Notes: generated by a model not told the origin, from the sequence alone. A stretch of 64,000 nt of DNA from Curtobacterium sp. MMLR14_010 (GCF_001865015.1 NZ_MJGV01000046.1:346342-410341); one strand, 5' to 3'; shown: positions 50,151 to 58,576, numbered from the stretch's first letter. Program-made: numbers and translations.

Positions 50151-51008
50151 ATGGACCTCATCGGTGACCCCGGCCGCGGCTCGTGGCTGCTCGCGCGGGC
50201 AGGCGACGCCGCGCAGGTCGGCGGCATCGCGGGCACGGGCTTCGAGGCACACGCCCGCATCCTCCACCCGCTGACCGCGGTGCTCGAGGACCGGACCACC
50301 ATCGACGAGCACGGGGACCACCTGGAGCTCGACGAGGTGCGGTGGCGGTGGGCGGACGTCGCCGCGCGGACCGGCACGACCATGCGGCCGCTCGTGACCT
50401 GGTCGGCCGTGAGCGGTCGCGATGACGAGTCCGACGTGTCGTTCCCTGACGGCTGGCGGGTGTCACCGCCCGAGGAGGGCTGGTTCGACCCCGTGGTGCT
50501 GGCGGCGCTCACCGACCACCTCACACGTGCGACTTCGACGCCCGGCGACCTGGTGGCCGGGTTCTGGGACGGCCGGAGCGACTTCATCGGCGGTTCGACG
50601 CTGGGCTTCGGGTGGCAGGGCGACGAGGCCCCGACTGCTGAGGAGCGCGACGAACTCCGCGGGTGGATGGCGGAGCGCACTGCATCGCACCGGCGGGAGC
50701 AGGACGCAGTCGTGGCGTCGTTGTCGGTGCCCCGGTTCGCCTGGCCCGGACGGGACCTGATCCTCGCGGCGACCGACCTGTCGACGCTGGCCGACCCGAC
50801 GTGGCTCGACCACGCCCGCCTCGGGCCCCTGGTTCCGCTCCTCCACACGCCGCAGATGCTCTGGCCCGAGGACCGCGCCTGGGTGATGGCCTCGGAGATC
50901 GACTGGGACTCGACGATCGTCGCGGGGTCGCGGTCCCTGGTCGACGGCGTGCTGGCCGACGAACGGCTCGAGGCGTTCGAGGTGGACGAGGACAGCGGGC
51001 CGTCCTGA
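50151..51008 (+). CDS. Hypothetical protein
   Basis: Soluble acidic protein of 285 residues, no transmembrane helix or signal peptide. It begins MDLIGDPGRGSWLLARAGD and contains Trp- and Asp-rich segments (DLVAGFWDGRSDFIGGSTLGFGW; TPQMLWPEDRAWVMASEIDWDSTIV). No domain is recognised. Probably leaderless. It is convergent with a small membrane-protein gene across a hairpin that contains both stop codons. Role unknown. Confidence 0.75.
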   Translation: MDLIGDPGRGSWLLARAGDAAQVGGIAGTGFEAHARILHPLTAVLEDRTTIDEHGDHLELDEVRWRWADVAARTGTTMRPLVTWSAVSGRDDESDVSFPDGWRVSPPEEGWFDPVVLAALTDHLTRATSTPGDLVAGFWDGRSDFIGGSTLGFGWQGDEAPTAEERDELRGWMAERTASHRREQDAVVASLSVPRFAWPGRDLILAATDLSTLADPTWLDHARLGPLVPLLHTPQMLWPEDRAWVMASEIDWDSTIVAGSRSLVDGVLADERLEAFEVDEDSGPS

Positions 51009-51080
51009 CGCTCAGGCGAGGGTCCTGCCCCGCGCAGCCGATGCCCGGCGCGGCAGCCGGGGTCTTGCCCTGAGCGTCAG
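51005..51080. terminator. Bidirectional hairpin overlapping both stop codons
   Basis: CTGACGCTCAGG (51005-51016) is perfectly inverted at 51069-51080. The arms contain the stop codons of both convergent genes. Confidence 0.65.
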
Positions 51081-51340
51081 CCGAACTGGGAGCTGACCGT
51101 CGGTCCCCAGACGAAGTCCGCGATGGTGGCGGCGAGGAAGGCCGCGCTGAGCACGGCGACGACGACCAGCACGACGACGAACGGACGCGACGCGCGAGCC
51201 CGTCGCCACCAGAGCAACGCCGGGAAGGCGATCCCGAGGCCCGGCACCACCAGGTTGCTCAGCACCTGGAGGACGACGAACAGCACGAGCAACGCCGGGG
51301 CGGCACGACGCGTCGGGACGTCCTGGTGGTCGGTCGTCAT
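51077..51340 (-). CDS. Small two-helix membrane protein
   Basis: Protein of 87 residues with hydrophobic helices at about 15-42 and 52-74 separated by a basic WWRRARASRP loop, ending in a short Gly/Phe tail. The ATG at 51340 has GAGGAG 10 bases upstream; the in-frame GTG two codons earlier sits 4 bases from the same SD and may be the true start. No family recognised. Confidence 0.65.
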   Translation of the reverse strand: MTTDHQDVPTRRAAPALLVLFVVLQVLSNLVVPGLGIAFPALLWWRRARASRPFVVVLVVVAVLSAAFLAATIADFVWGPTVSSQFG

Positions 51341-51537
51341 GGTCACGGTGCTCCTCGGTCCGATGCCGCTGGGCCGAGCGGCGGTCAACCGTAGCGGGCG
51401 GCGGCGGACGTCGTCCAGGACGGCGGCTTCGTCGTCCGATGCGTGGACAGCCTCGGTGTGAGTGATCCGTGCGGAGTCGCCGTCCGGCCGTCGGGACTCC
51501 GTGAGGATCGTCGTCGACCGCCGAGGAGGACGGCATC

Positions 51538-52140
51538 GTGGCGGACGTGACACTCACCACGATCATGCCGACCCTGCGGGCGTCGATCCCCGAACCCATC
51601 GAGCCGTCCCTCTGGCCCGCGCACACCATCGTCACCACGGCCGACGTCGCCGTCGCCGCGATCTCGATGGCGCGGCTCGCAGACGTCGTCGGCACGCCGT
51701 GCGTCCACACCGCGGAGCAGGCACCACCTCGGTACCGGCCGCGGGACTGGCAGCCGAACGACGTCAGCGTCGCCGTGGCGTCGGTGCTGCGCGTCCGGCG
51801 ACCGCGCCCCGGGGTGGTGCTCGTCGAACTCGACGCCGTCCTGCCCCAGAGTGCGGTGCTCGACCAGGTGCGGCTCATCGGTCGAGCGAGCACGGCCCCG
51901 GCGACGCAGACGTACGTCGTCAGCCCGTGCGACGGGTCCACCGACGGGCCCTTCCACCGGCTGCCGGCACCGCTGCCGTCGGACGTGCACGAGGGTGACC
52001 TGCTCTGCTTCCCGTGCCTGGTGGCACTGCGACACCGGGACGTCACGCAGGCGTCGGTCGCGACACCGGTCCGCGCCGAGGTCGTCGAGGTCGGACGTGT
52101 CGAGGTCGGACCGCTCGCGACAGTCGGCAACGACCGATGA
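51538..52140 (+). CDS. Hypothetical protein
   Basis: Protein of 200 residues, mostly short hydrophobic strands, beginning MADVTLTTIMPTLRASIPEP. The segment CVHTAEQAPPRYRPRDWQPNDVSVAVAS and two later Cys (SPCDGS, CFPCLV) stand out. No signal peptide or membrane helix. The GTG start has an excellent SD (GAGGAGG, 8 bases away). The stop overlaps the next gene by four bases, so the two are made together. No family recognised. Confidence 0.68.
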   Translation: MADVTLTTIMPTLRASIPEPIEPSLWPAHTIVTTADVAVAAISMARLADVVGTPCVHTAEQAPPRYRPRDWQPNDVSVAVASVLRVRRPRPGVVLVELDAVLPQSAVLDQVRLIGRASTAPATQTYVVSPCDGSTDGPFHRLPAPLPSDVHEGDLLCFPCLVALRHRDVTQASVATPVRAEVVEVGRVEVGPLATVGNDR

Positions 52141-52670
52141 GCGCGATCACCGAGCACCGCACCCGCGCCTCCCATGGCGTGCACCGATGGGGTCGCTACA
52201 CGGAGCGTCCGGTCAGCCGGACGATGTGGAGCAGCAGGACCCTCGTGGTGTTCGCCCCGGGGACCACCACCCATGACGCCGTGCTCCTGCGCGCCTGGCA
52301 CGTGTGGCCGGTGCTCGGCGCGGTCGTGTCCGTCGTGGTCATGCTCGCGCTCGACCACCCGCGCGGCCTCGGCCTGGCTGCGGCTGCCGGGGTCTACGCA
52401 ATCGGCTTCGGCGTCCTCGGCGCCGCGACACGTCGGACCCGCCCGCAGGTCCGGTCGCTGACCACCACGGTGTTCCACGGCAACGGCCGCCCCGAGGTGC
52501 ACGGCGACGTCCGACTCCTCGAGGGCTCGCTCGACGCACTCCTGCTCGTCGAACACGCTCATCGCACCGGGGCCGTCGACCGCGTCGGCATCGAGGTCGT
52601 CTGGGCCGACGTGTGGACCGCCCTGCCGCCTCGTTCGCCCTCGCGAGACGCCGGCGTCTCACCCCGCTGA
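52137..52670 (+). CDS. Membrane protein with repeat-derived C-terminus
   Basis: Protein of 177 residues with two adjacent helices (about 55-88) and a small C-terminal domain (RLLEGSLDALLLVEHAHRTGAVDRVGIEVVWADVW). Coupled to the preceding gene by an ATGA overlap. The last nine codons, ending SRDAGVSPR, are encoded by the first 16-bp palindrome of repeat array 2, so the original C-terminus has been replaced or extended by the repeat. Function unknown. Confidence 0.7.
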   Translation: MSAITEHRTRASHGVHRWGRYTERPVSRTMWSSRTLVVFAPGTTTHDAVLLRAWHVWPVLGAVVSVVVMLALDHPRGLGLAAAAGVYAIGFGVLGAATRRTRPQVRSLTTTVFHGNGRPEVHGDVRLLEGSLDALLLVEHAHRTGAVDRVGIEVVWADVWTALPPRSPSRDAGVSPR

Positions 52671-53288
52671 CCGACTCCGACGCCGAGACGCCGGTGTCTC
52701 GCGACGTCGCATCACCGAGACGCCGGCGTCTCACCGCGGCGCATCGTCCAGACGCCGGTGTCTCACCGAAACACCGCAGAGCTCTCGAGACGCCGCCGAA
52801 ACCAGCGGCGTCTCGAGGTCCTCGCGGCGTCTCACGCAGACAGGGGTGTCTCGCCGAGCCACAGCACCCGGACGCCGGCGTCTCACAGCGACGGGGGTGT
52901 CTCGCCGAGCCACAGCAGTCAGACGCCGGTGTCTCACCGAAACACCGCAGACCTCTCGAGACGCCGCCGAAACCAGCGGCGTCTCGAGGTCCTCGCGGCG
53001 TCTCACGCAGACAGGGGTGTCTCACCGAGCCACAGCACCCAGACAGGGGTGTCTCGCCTAGCCCCAGCACGCAGACACCGGCGTCTCACAGCGACGGGGG
53101 TGTCTCACCGAGCCACAGCAGCCAGACGCCGGTGTCTCACCGAAACACCGCAGACCTCTCGAGACGCCGCCGAAACCAGCGGCGTCTCGAGGTCCTCGCG
53201 GCGTCTCACGCAGACAGGGGTGTCTCGCCCAGCCACCGCACCCAGACGCCGGCGTCTCGCCGAACACTGCCCGCTGACAGGGGTGTCG
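52645..53288. repeat. Palindrome array 2 (GAGACGCCGGNGTCTC)
   Basis: About 640 bp of the same family as array 1. The 16-bp palindrome first occurs perfectly at 52645-52660. The long hairpin has stem GAGACGCCGC/GCGGCGTCTC and loop CGAAACCA (array 1: GGAAAACT). The loop core starts at 52797, 52978 and 53171 (spacings 181 and 193). Additional units read CAGACAGGGGTGTCTC, GACGGGGGTGTCTC and CAGACACCGGCGTCTC. Open frames cross the array because the palindrome contains no stop, but the spacings are not multiples of three. It fills the 730 bases before the BLUF gene; the last 110 bases hold the BLUF leader. Confidence 0.9.
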
Positions 53289-53400
53289 CACCGGGCTGCC
53301 TCTGTCCGCGATCCGTCGCCGGGCCGCGGGTCGCCCAGGAGGACACGAGTTCAGTGGGCCGCGTCTGCGTGGATGCGCCGCGCGATGTCGGAGGAACCAC

Positions 53401-53817
53401 ATGCTGTCCTTGATCTACTCCAGCGTCGCGACGAGCGTCCTCGAGCCCCAGGAGCTCACCGCGCTGCTGGCCCAGAGCCGCGCGTCGAACGAGCAGACCG
53501 GCATCACCGGCATGCTGCTGTACCGCAACGGCTACTTCCTGCAGGTGCTCGAGGGCCCGGACGCCGTGGTCCGACGGAAGATGCAGACGATCCGGGACGA
53601 CGCCCGCCACACCAAGGTGTCGGTGCTGCTCGAGGACGTCATCGAGGACCGCCAGTTCCCGGAGTGGACGATGGGCTTCCCCGCCGAGGACGAGCTCGAG
53701 GACGTGCCCGGCTACCGCGCGACCTTCGACGACCTCGACGCGCACGAGGGCGACGCGGTCTCGTCGGTGCCCGCCCTCCGCGCGCTCGTCGGCTGGTTCC
53801 AGGCGCGCGCGGTCTGA
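53401..53817 (+). CDS. BLUF-domain blue-light photoreceptor
   Basis: Short single-domain BLUF protein of 138 residues that binds FAD and senses blue light. Key flavin-pocket residues are in place: Tyr6 (LIYSSVA), Asn30 (SNEQTGITG), Gln48 (GYFLQVLEGP), and Trp89/Met91 in the FPEWTMGF strand. No effector domain is attached, so it presumably signals by protein contact. GGAGG precedes the ATG. The adjacent convergent gene encodes a GAF-domain protein. It ends in a four-copy tandem repeat. Confidence 0.92.
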   Translation: MLSLIYSSVATSVLEPQELTALLAQSRASNEQTGITGMLLYRNGYFLQVLEGPDAVVRRKMQTIRDDARHTKVSVLLEDVIEDRQFPEWTMGFPAEDELEDVPGYRATFDDLDAHEGDAVSSVPALRALVGWFQARAV

Positions 53818-53938
53818 CGACCCCGGCGCGCCGAGGCAGCGCGGTCTGACGACCCCGGCGCGCCGAAGCGGCGCGCGGTCTGACGACCCTGGCGCGCCCA
53901 GGCCCGCGCGGTCTGACGATCCCGGCGCGCCGAGGCCG
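53811..53938. repeat. Four tandem 32-34-bp repeats with GGCGCGCC
   Basis: GGTCTGACGA starts at 53811, 53843, 53877 and 53910; each unit continues as CCCCGGCGCGCCGAGG-like sequence. The first copy begins in the last codons of the BLUF gene and the last ends at the stop of the convergent GAF gene, filling the gap. Each copy holds the palindrome GGCGCGCC. Confidence 0.85.
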
Positions 53939-54940
53939 TCAGCGGTAGAGCTCCCCGCTGGCCAGCACGGCGAAGTCACGGAGCAGGTCCACCTCGACGG
54001 ACCGTTCGTTCCGAGGGGCGGGGTCGAAGACGCACACGGCCCCGACGCGGACACCGTCGAGGGTCTCGATCGGGTACCCGGCGTAGAAGCGGATCGTGTT
54101 GCGCGGCAGCCCACCGGCGACGTGCCAGGCGTCGCCGACGACCATCGGCCCTGGTCCGGTCACCGTCGTCCGGCAGAACGAGTCCTCGAGTGCGGTGTCC
54201 CCGGAGGCGTTCCACGTGCCCGACTTGGTCCACTGTCGGCCTTCGGGGAGGAAGTTGATCGCCGCCCCTCGTGTCCGGAACAACCGGCGCATGCCGTCGA
54301 CGATGCGGTCGAAGCGTTCCTCGCCCGGGGTGTCGATGATCCCGAGGCGGTCCAGCGCGTCGTACCGCCGCTGCTCGTGCTGCGGCGCGTCACGGTGCCC
54401 CTGCGGGCTGTCCGCCCGTGCTCGCTGTTCCGCCAGGACCCCGTGGAGGACCTCGATCACCCGCGGCCGAGCGGCTGGCCCGCTGTCCACCGCGAGCGCG
54501 ACGATCCGGGGCCCAGAGGCCTGGACGGCAGCGGCGAGGAACCCCCGGTCGGCTCCGCCCGGGATCACCACCACGAAGACCGCTGCCCGGTCGACGCCCG
54601 GCCGGAGCTCGTCGATCACGGCCCTGACGCCCATGACGACGCGCGACGGGACCTGCCCCTGCACCGCGCGCTCCGGGACGGCGAGGAGCACGACGTCGTA
54701 CGTCGACGTGTCCACCCCGAGGTCGGCGTCCACGGGTCCCGAGCCCGACGACCACCACGCCGTTGCCGTGACGTCCGTGCCCCGCCCGGTGCTCGCTGCC
54801 AGTTCGTCCGCGATGCGCCGTGCTCCGGTCGACAGCCCGCCCCCGAGCGGGACCAGGGCGTCCCCGAACACCAGCACGCGATCGGGGTCGAGTCCGCTCG
54901 CAGACGCAGTCGTGGCCGATGGCGTTCCAACCGGGTTCAT
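53939..54940 (-). CDS. GAF-domain sensory protein
   Basis: Cytoplasmic protein of 333 residues. The first 165 residues form an alpha/beta domain with a GDS-like start (VLVFGDALVPLGGGLSTG), reminiscent of SGNH or flavodoxin folds, but active residues cannot be assigned. A linker leads to a GAF domain (LGIIDTPGEERFDRIVDGMRRLF; FYAGYPIETLDGVRVGAVCVFD), of the type common in actinobacterial light- or redox-response proteins. ATG 54940 has GGAG close upstream; the longer open frame is antisense to the SDR gene. Convergent with the BLUF gene. Confidence 0.8.
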   Translation of the reverse strand: MNPVGTPSATTASASGLDPDRVLVFGDALVPLGGGLSTGARRIADELAASTGRGTDVTATAWWSSGSGPVDADLGVDTSTYDVVLLAVPERAVQGQVPSRVVMGVRAVIDELRPGVDRAAVFVVVIPGGADRGFLAAAVQASGPRIVALAVDSGPAARPRVIEVLHGVLAEQRARADSPQGHRDAPQHEQRRYDALDRLGIIDTPGEERFDRIVDGMRRLFRTRGAAINFLPEGRQWTKSGTWNASGDTALEDSFCRTTVTGPGPMVVGDAWHVAGGLPRNTIRFYAGYPIETLDGVRVGAVCVFDPAPRNERSVEVDLLRDFAVLASGELYR

Positions 54941-55202
54941 CGGTTCTCCGTTCCCCGAGGAGCGGCGGGGAGCACCCGCCGCGACCTCGACCGTCTCCCT
55001 GTCGAGACAGCAGCCCCGCTGCTCGACGTCGGTTGAACGCGAGACCCTGCGGGATCCGCACCACGATACGGGAACGACGACAGCGGGACCGCTCGACGAC
55101 ACGGTCACACGACGGCGCGGTCGTAAGCTCGCGACCACCAGGACGATGAGCACCAGGACGATGAGCACCGCGACGATGCGCACCACGACGACCGGAGGAA
55201 CG

Positions 55203-55961
55203 ATGACCGACCTGCACCACGTCCGCGCACTGATCACCGGCGGGACCTCGGGTCTCGGCCGCGCCATGGCCGAGGGCCTCGCCGATGCCGGTGCCCGGGT
55301 CGCCGTCACGGGACGGTCGGCCGACCGGGTCGCCGAGGCCGCAACGGCCATCGGGAACGACACCGTCGGCATCGTGATGGACAGCCGTGACGACTCGTCG
55401 GTCGACGCCGGGACGGCGGCCGCGTGGGACGCGCTCGGCGGAGTCGACCTGCTGGTGAACAACGCCGGGATCGGGATGCGCACCGTGAACCCGGACTTCA
55501 TGACGACGCCGCAGGGCTTCTGGGACGTCACGCCCGACGGGTTCCGCGCCGTGGTCGACACGAACCTGACGGGGTACTTCCTGGTCGCGCGCGCCGTGGT
55601 CCCGCGGATGCTCGCAGCCGGCAGCGGGCGCGTCGTCACGATCAGCATGAACCACGGCACGATGAACCGTCGCGGGTTCGTGCCGTACGGTCCGTCCCGC
55701 GCCGGGGCCGAGGCCTTCGCGCGGATCATGGCAGCCGACCTCGCGGACACCCCGGTGCGGGCGAACATCCTGCTCCCGGGCGGCGCGACGGCGACCGGGA
55801 TGCTCGACGGCGCCGCGCAGCCCGCTGGGCTCGCGGTGCTCTCCCCCGACGTCATGCGGGACCCGATCCGGTGGCTCGCCTCCGACGAGTCCGCCGACGT
55901 GCACGACGAGCGGATCGTCGCGACCGAGTTCGCGGAGTGGCTGGCAGCACGGCGTCGGTGA
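55203..55961 (+). CDS. SDR family protein with altered active site
   Basis: Short-chain dehydrogenase/reductase fold, 252 residues. The cofactor motif TGGTSGLG and NNAG are intact. The catalytic positions are changed: the YxxxK motif reads YGPSR (Lys to Arg), and the residue 13 before the Tyr, normally Ser, appears to be Met (ISMNHGT). It binds nucleotide but classical oxidoreductase activity is doubtful. GGAGG is 4-5 bases before the ATG. The 60-base leader contains two near-copies of ACGATGAGCACC. The gap back to the GAF gene (54941-55202) holds promoters only; TAAGCT near 55125 is a possible -10. Confidence 0.83.
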   Translation: MTDLHHVRALITGGTSGLGRAMAEGLADAGARVAVTGRSADRVAEAATAIGNDTVGIVMDSRDDSSVDAGTAAAWDALGGVDLLVNNAGIGMRTVNPDFMTTPQGFWDVTPDGFRAVVDTNLTGYFLVARAVVPRMLAAGSGRVVTISMNHGTMNRRGFVPYGPSRAGAEAFARIMAADLADTPVRANILLPGGATATGMLDGAAQPAGLAVLSPDVMRDPIRWLASDESADVHDERIVATEFAEWLAARRR

Positions 55962-55964
55962 CCA

Positions 55965-56010
55965 CCGGACTGGAGGCTCGGTACCAGCTGGCACCGAGCC
56001 TCCCGTCCGG
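55965..56010. terminator. Hairpin A6
   Basis: CCGGACTGGAGGCTCGGTACC pairs with the inverse ending CCGTCCGG at 56010, one mismatch, centre CAGCTG. It lies between the convergent SDR genes. Confidence 0.7.
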
Positions 56011-56033
56011 CAGCAGCCCTCCCGACGGGCAGT

Positions 56034-56864
56034 TCAGCCGAGCTGGCCGGCCTTCATCGCGGCGATCACCCCGCCGTCGATGAGGAGGTCGGCGCCGGTG
56101 ACGAACGACGATCCGGCGCTGAGGAGCCAGGCGGCGATGTCGCCGACCTCGCTCGGGGTGCCCATCCGCCCGGCGGCAGAAGTGGTGATCATGGTCCGGT
56201 AGCCCGCAGCGAAGGGGCCGGACATCTCGTCCTGGGCGAGCGGCGTCGAGATGATCCCGGGGCTCAGGCAGTTGACGCGGGCTCCCCGCCCGCCCCATGA
56301 CACGGCGGCAGCCTGGACCCGGAGCGCGTTGGCCCGCTTGGCCAGCGTGTACGCCTGTCCGGAGTCGCCGACCTGGTCGGGTGCGAGGAAGGGCAGGTCG
56401 AGCAGTTCCGTGGTCGGGGTGTACGCCAGGGCGTGATCGACCTCCTTCGAGAAGCCGTCCCCCATGTGCCCGGCCATGCTCGCGATGACGACGCCCGTGC
56501 CGCCGGGGGCGATCACGCGCCCGAACTCCTCGAGGACGTAGGCCGTGCCGAGCAGGTCGACGTGCAGCACGCGCTCGGTGGTCGCCTGTACCGGTGAGAC
56601 ACCGGCCGCGACGACGACGCGGGTGACCTCGCCCATCGCTGCGGCAGAGTCCGCGAGTGCCGAGACCGAGTGGTGGTCGGAGATGTCCATCCGGTGCGTC
56701 GTCACGTCGTGGCCCTCGCCACGGAGCTGCTCGGCGACGCCCGCCATCGTGTCCTCGTCGAAGTCGGAGAGCAGGAGGTGCTTCCCGACCGCTGCTCGGC
56801 GAGCGATGGCGACGCCGATGCTGCCGGAGCCGATGACGACGGCGATCTCACGGGTGGTGTTCAT
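56034..56864 (-). CDS. SDR family oxidoreductase
   Basis: NAD(P)-dependent short-chain dehydrogenase of 276 residues. The glycine-rich site is atypical, GSGSIGVAIA rather than TGxxxGIG, as in some actinobacterial SDRs. Catalytic Ser is in VVIASMAGH and the YxxxK motif is YTLAKRAN. The C-terminal PGIISTPLAQ and VTGADLLIDGGV are typical. GAGGAG precedes the ATG. Divergent from an XRE-family regulator of the kind that commonly controls a neighbouring SDR, across 162 bases. Confidence 0.88.
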   Translation of the reverse strand: MNTTREIAVVIGSGSIGVAIARRAAVGKHLLLSDFDEDTMAGVAEQLRGEGHDVTTHRMDISDHHSVSALADSAAAMGEVTRVVVAAGVSPVQATTERVLHVDLLGTAYVLEEFGRVIAPGGTGVVIASMAGHMGDGFSKEVDHALAYTPTTELLDLPFLAPDQVGDSGQAYTLAKRANALRVQAAAVSWGGRGARVNCLSPGIISTPLAQDEMSGPFAAGYRTMITTSAAGRMGTPSEVGDIAAWLLSAGSSFVTGADLLIDGGVIAAMKAGQLG

Positions 56865-57014
56865 GGTGGTGCGCTCCTCGTTCAGGCGGTGGTCGACGCC
56901 CAGTGGCGGACGACCCGGGTGGTGCTCGACGAGCCTCGCCGCACCCGCGGCGGACCGGCAGTGACGGCTGTTCCGTGCACTGCCAGTACCTGGTCACGAC
57001 ACACGCGTCCGACC

Positions 57015-57020
57015 TACCGT
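57015..57020 (+). promoter_or_regulatory. Leaderless -10 element (TACCGT)
   Basis: TACCGT is 6 bases before the ATG of the XRE regulator. Confidence 0.55.
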
Positions 57021-57026
57021 GGTCGC

Positions 57027-57887
57027 ATGACGCTGAAGGACGACGTGCACGAGTTCCTCGAGTCCCGGCGTGCCCGGATCACTCCGGCCATGGTCGGCAT
57101 GCCCGTCGGCGGCGGGCTGCGCCGGGTCCCCGGTCTGCGCCGCGAAGAGGTCGCGATGCTCGCCGGCGTGAGCGTCGACTACTACAACCGGTTCGAACGC
57201 GGCAACCTCGCCGGCGCCTCCGAGGCGGTCCTCGAGTCGCTCGCCCGAGCACTCCGACTGGACGACGCCGAACGCCAGCACCTCTTCGACCTCGCGCGCG
57301 CCGCGAACCAGGGCCCGGTCCCCCGGCGCCGGCGGCCTGCGACGCCGCTCCGCAGTGGCGTGCAGCAGCTCCTGGACGGCATGACCGGCATCCCCGCCTT
57401 CGTCCGCAACGGGCGCATGGACGTCCTCGCCATGAACGACCTGGCCCGTGAGCTCTACCACCCCGGTGGGGACGCCCCCGAGCCGACGAACTACGCGCGC
57501 TACCTCTTCCTCGACGCGGCGGCGCACGAGGAGACGGCGGACTGGGACGGCATGGCCACCGACACTGTCGCCATCCTCCGGCAGGAGTCCGGCCGGGCTC
57601 CGCACGACGGCGACCTGGCCGCGCTCATCGCCGAGCTCAGCGCCGGGAGCGCGGAGTTCCGTGCGATGTGGGCCTCCCACGAGGTCCGCTTCCACCGCAA
57701 CGGCGTCAAGCACTTCACCCACCCCGCCATCGGGCAGTTCGACCTCTCCTTCGAGGCCATGGAGCTCCCCGGTGACGACGGACTGACCCTCATCGCGTAC
57801 TCGGCCGAGCAGCAGTCGCGCTCGCACGACGCCCTCGCGCTGCTGTCATCCGTGGTGGCGACGGCCCGCGAGGACCAGCGTCGGTGA
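57027..57887 (+). CDS. XRE-family regulator with MmyB-like ligand domain
   Basis: Transcription factor of 286 residues. The helix-turn-helix is near residues 30-60 (VPGLRREEVAMLAGVSVDYYNRFERGN), and the C-terminal two thirds are a PAS-like MmyB ligand domain (LDGMTGIPAFVRNGRMDVLAMNDLARELY). This architecture is common in actinobacteria, usually next to the SDR or oxidoreductase gene it represses. Here the divergent neighbour is an SDR. Leaderless ATG. Confidence 0.92.
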   Translation: MTLKDDVHEFLESRRARITPAMVGMPVGGGLRRVPGLRREEVAMLAGVSVDYYNRFERGNLAGASEAVLESLARALRLDDAERQHLFDLARAANQGPVPRRRRPATPLRSGVQQLLDGMTGIPAFVRNGRMDVLAMNDLARELYHPGGDAPEPTNYARYLFLDAAAHEETADWDGMATDTVAILRQESGRAPHDGDLAALIAELSAGSAEFRAMWASHEVRFHRNGVKHFTHPAIGQFDLSFEAMELPGDDGLTLIAYSAEQQSRSHDALALLSSVVATAREDQRR

Positions 57888-57925
57888 CGTCGACCGCCTC
57901 CGTCCGGAGGCGCCTCGTCCTCGAC

Positions 57926-58513
57926 TCAGTCGTCGGGGTGCAGGCTCGCGTCTGCCGGTCCGGTCCGCCACGCGGTGAAGTGGACCGTGAGGTCGTCCCG
58001 CGACGGAGCGCAGCACATCGGTCCCGCGGTGACGACGGCGTCCGGGTCGAGCGGCGCCACCCGCACCAGGCGCCACGGCTCGTCGTCCACCCGGGCGCGG
58101 ACGGTCAGGGCGTCGCCGGAGCGGCTGGCGCGGACCGTGACGACCCGGTCGTGCCAGCCGGGGACGGGTGAGAGCGACCAGTCCGAGACTCCCCGAGTGA
58201 CGACCGCGCCGAGGCTGTCCTCGCCGTCGCTGCGTTCCACGCCGGTCTTGATCCAGGTGCTGTCGTCGACCTTGACGAAGACGCCGGCCTGGTCGAACTG
58301 CGCGGAGAAGTCCAGGAGGAACGACACCTCCACGGCGGTGTCCTGCTCGAACGGGGCCAGGAGCGCGTGCTCGGTGTCGTGCACGAAGCCGTACGAGGTG
58401 ATCCGCCAGGCATCGCTCTCCTCGACGGCGGTGACGTGCATCCCGTCGTCGGCGATCTCCACGTGCGCGGGCGCGGTCGTCCAGGTGCCGGAGTCCCAGT
58501 CGATGTCGGTCAT
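57926..58513 (-). CDS. DUF1349 domain protein
   Basis: Soluble protein of 195 residues with a concanavalin-like, beta-sandwich DUF1349 fold: WDSGTWTTAPAHVEIADDGM, the conserved DQAGVFVKVDDSTWIKTGVE and WHDRVVTVRASRSGDALTVRA. Possibly carbohydrate-related; no catalytic residues are assigned in this family. TACGTT lies 6 bases before the ATG (leaderless). Divergent from a small membrane-protein gene that is also leaderless. Confidence 0.88.
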   Translation of the reverse strand: MTDIDWDSGTWTTAPAHVEIADDGMHVTAVEESDAWRITSYGFVHDTEHALLAPFEQDTAVEVSFLLDFSAQFDQAGVFVKVDDSTWIKTGVERSDGEDSLGAVVTRGVSDWSLSPVPGWHDRVVTVRASRSGDALTVRARVDDEPWRLVRVAPLDPDAVVTAGPMCCAPSRDDLTVHFTAWRTGPADASLHPDD

Positions 58514-58519
58514 GGCCCG

Positions 58520-58525
58520 AACGTA
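58520..58525 (-). promoter_or_regulatory. Leaderless -10 element (TACGTT)
   Basis: TACGTT is 6 bases before the DUF1349 ATG. Confidence 0.5.
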
Positions 58526-58576
58526 CCGGCCGGCCGATCGACCGGTGGTGGAACCGGCCGCCCGACGCAGCCGCGG

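Noticed and set aside
52758-53849. A 363-residue frame through array 2 with repeated peptides such as QTPVSHRNTADLSRRR
   Set aside because: The repeat spacings (181 and 193) are not multiples of three, so the peptide repeats switch frame; no SD or protein-like composition.
54096-55961. Long version of the SDR (621 residues)
   Set aside because: The upstream part is antisense to the GAF gene; ATG 55203 has GGAGG and the SDR fold begins right there.
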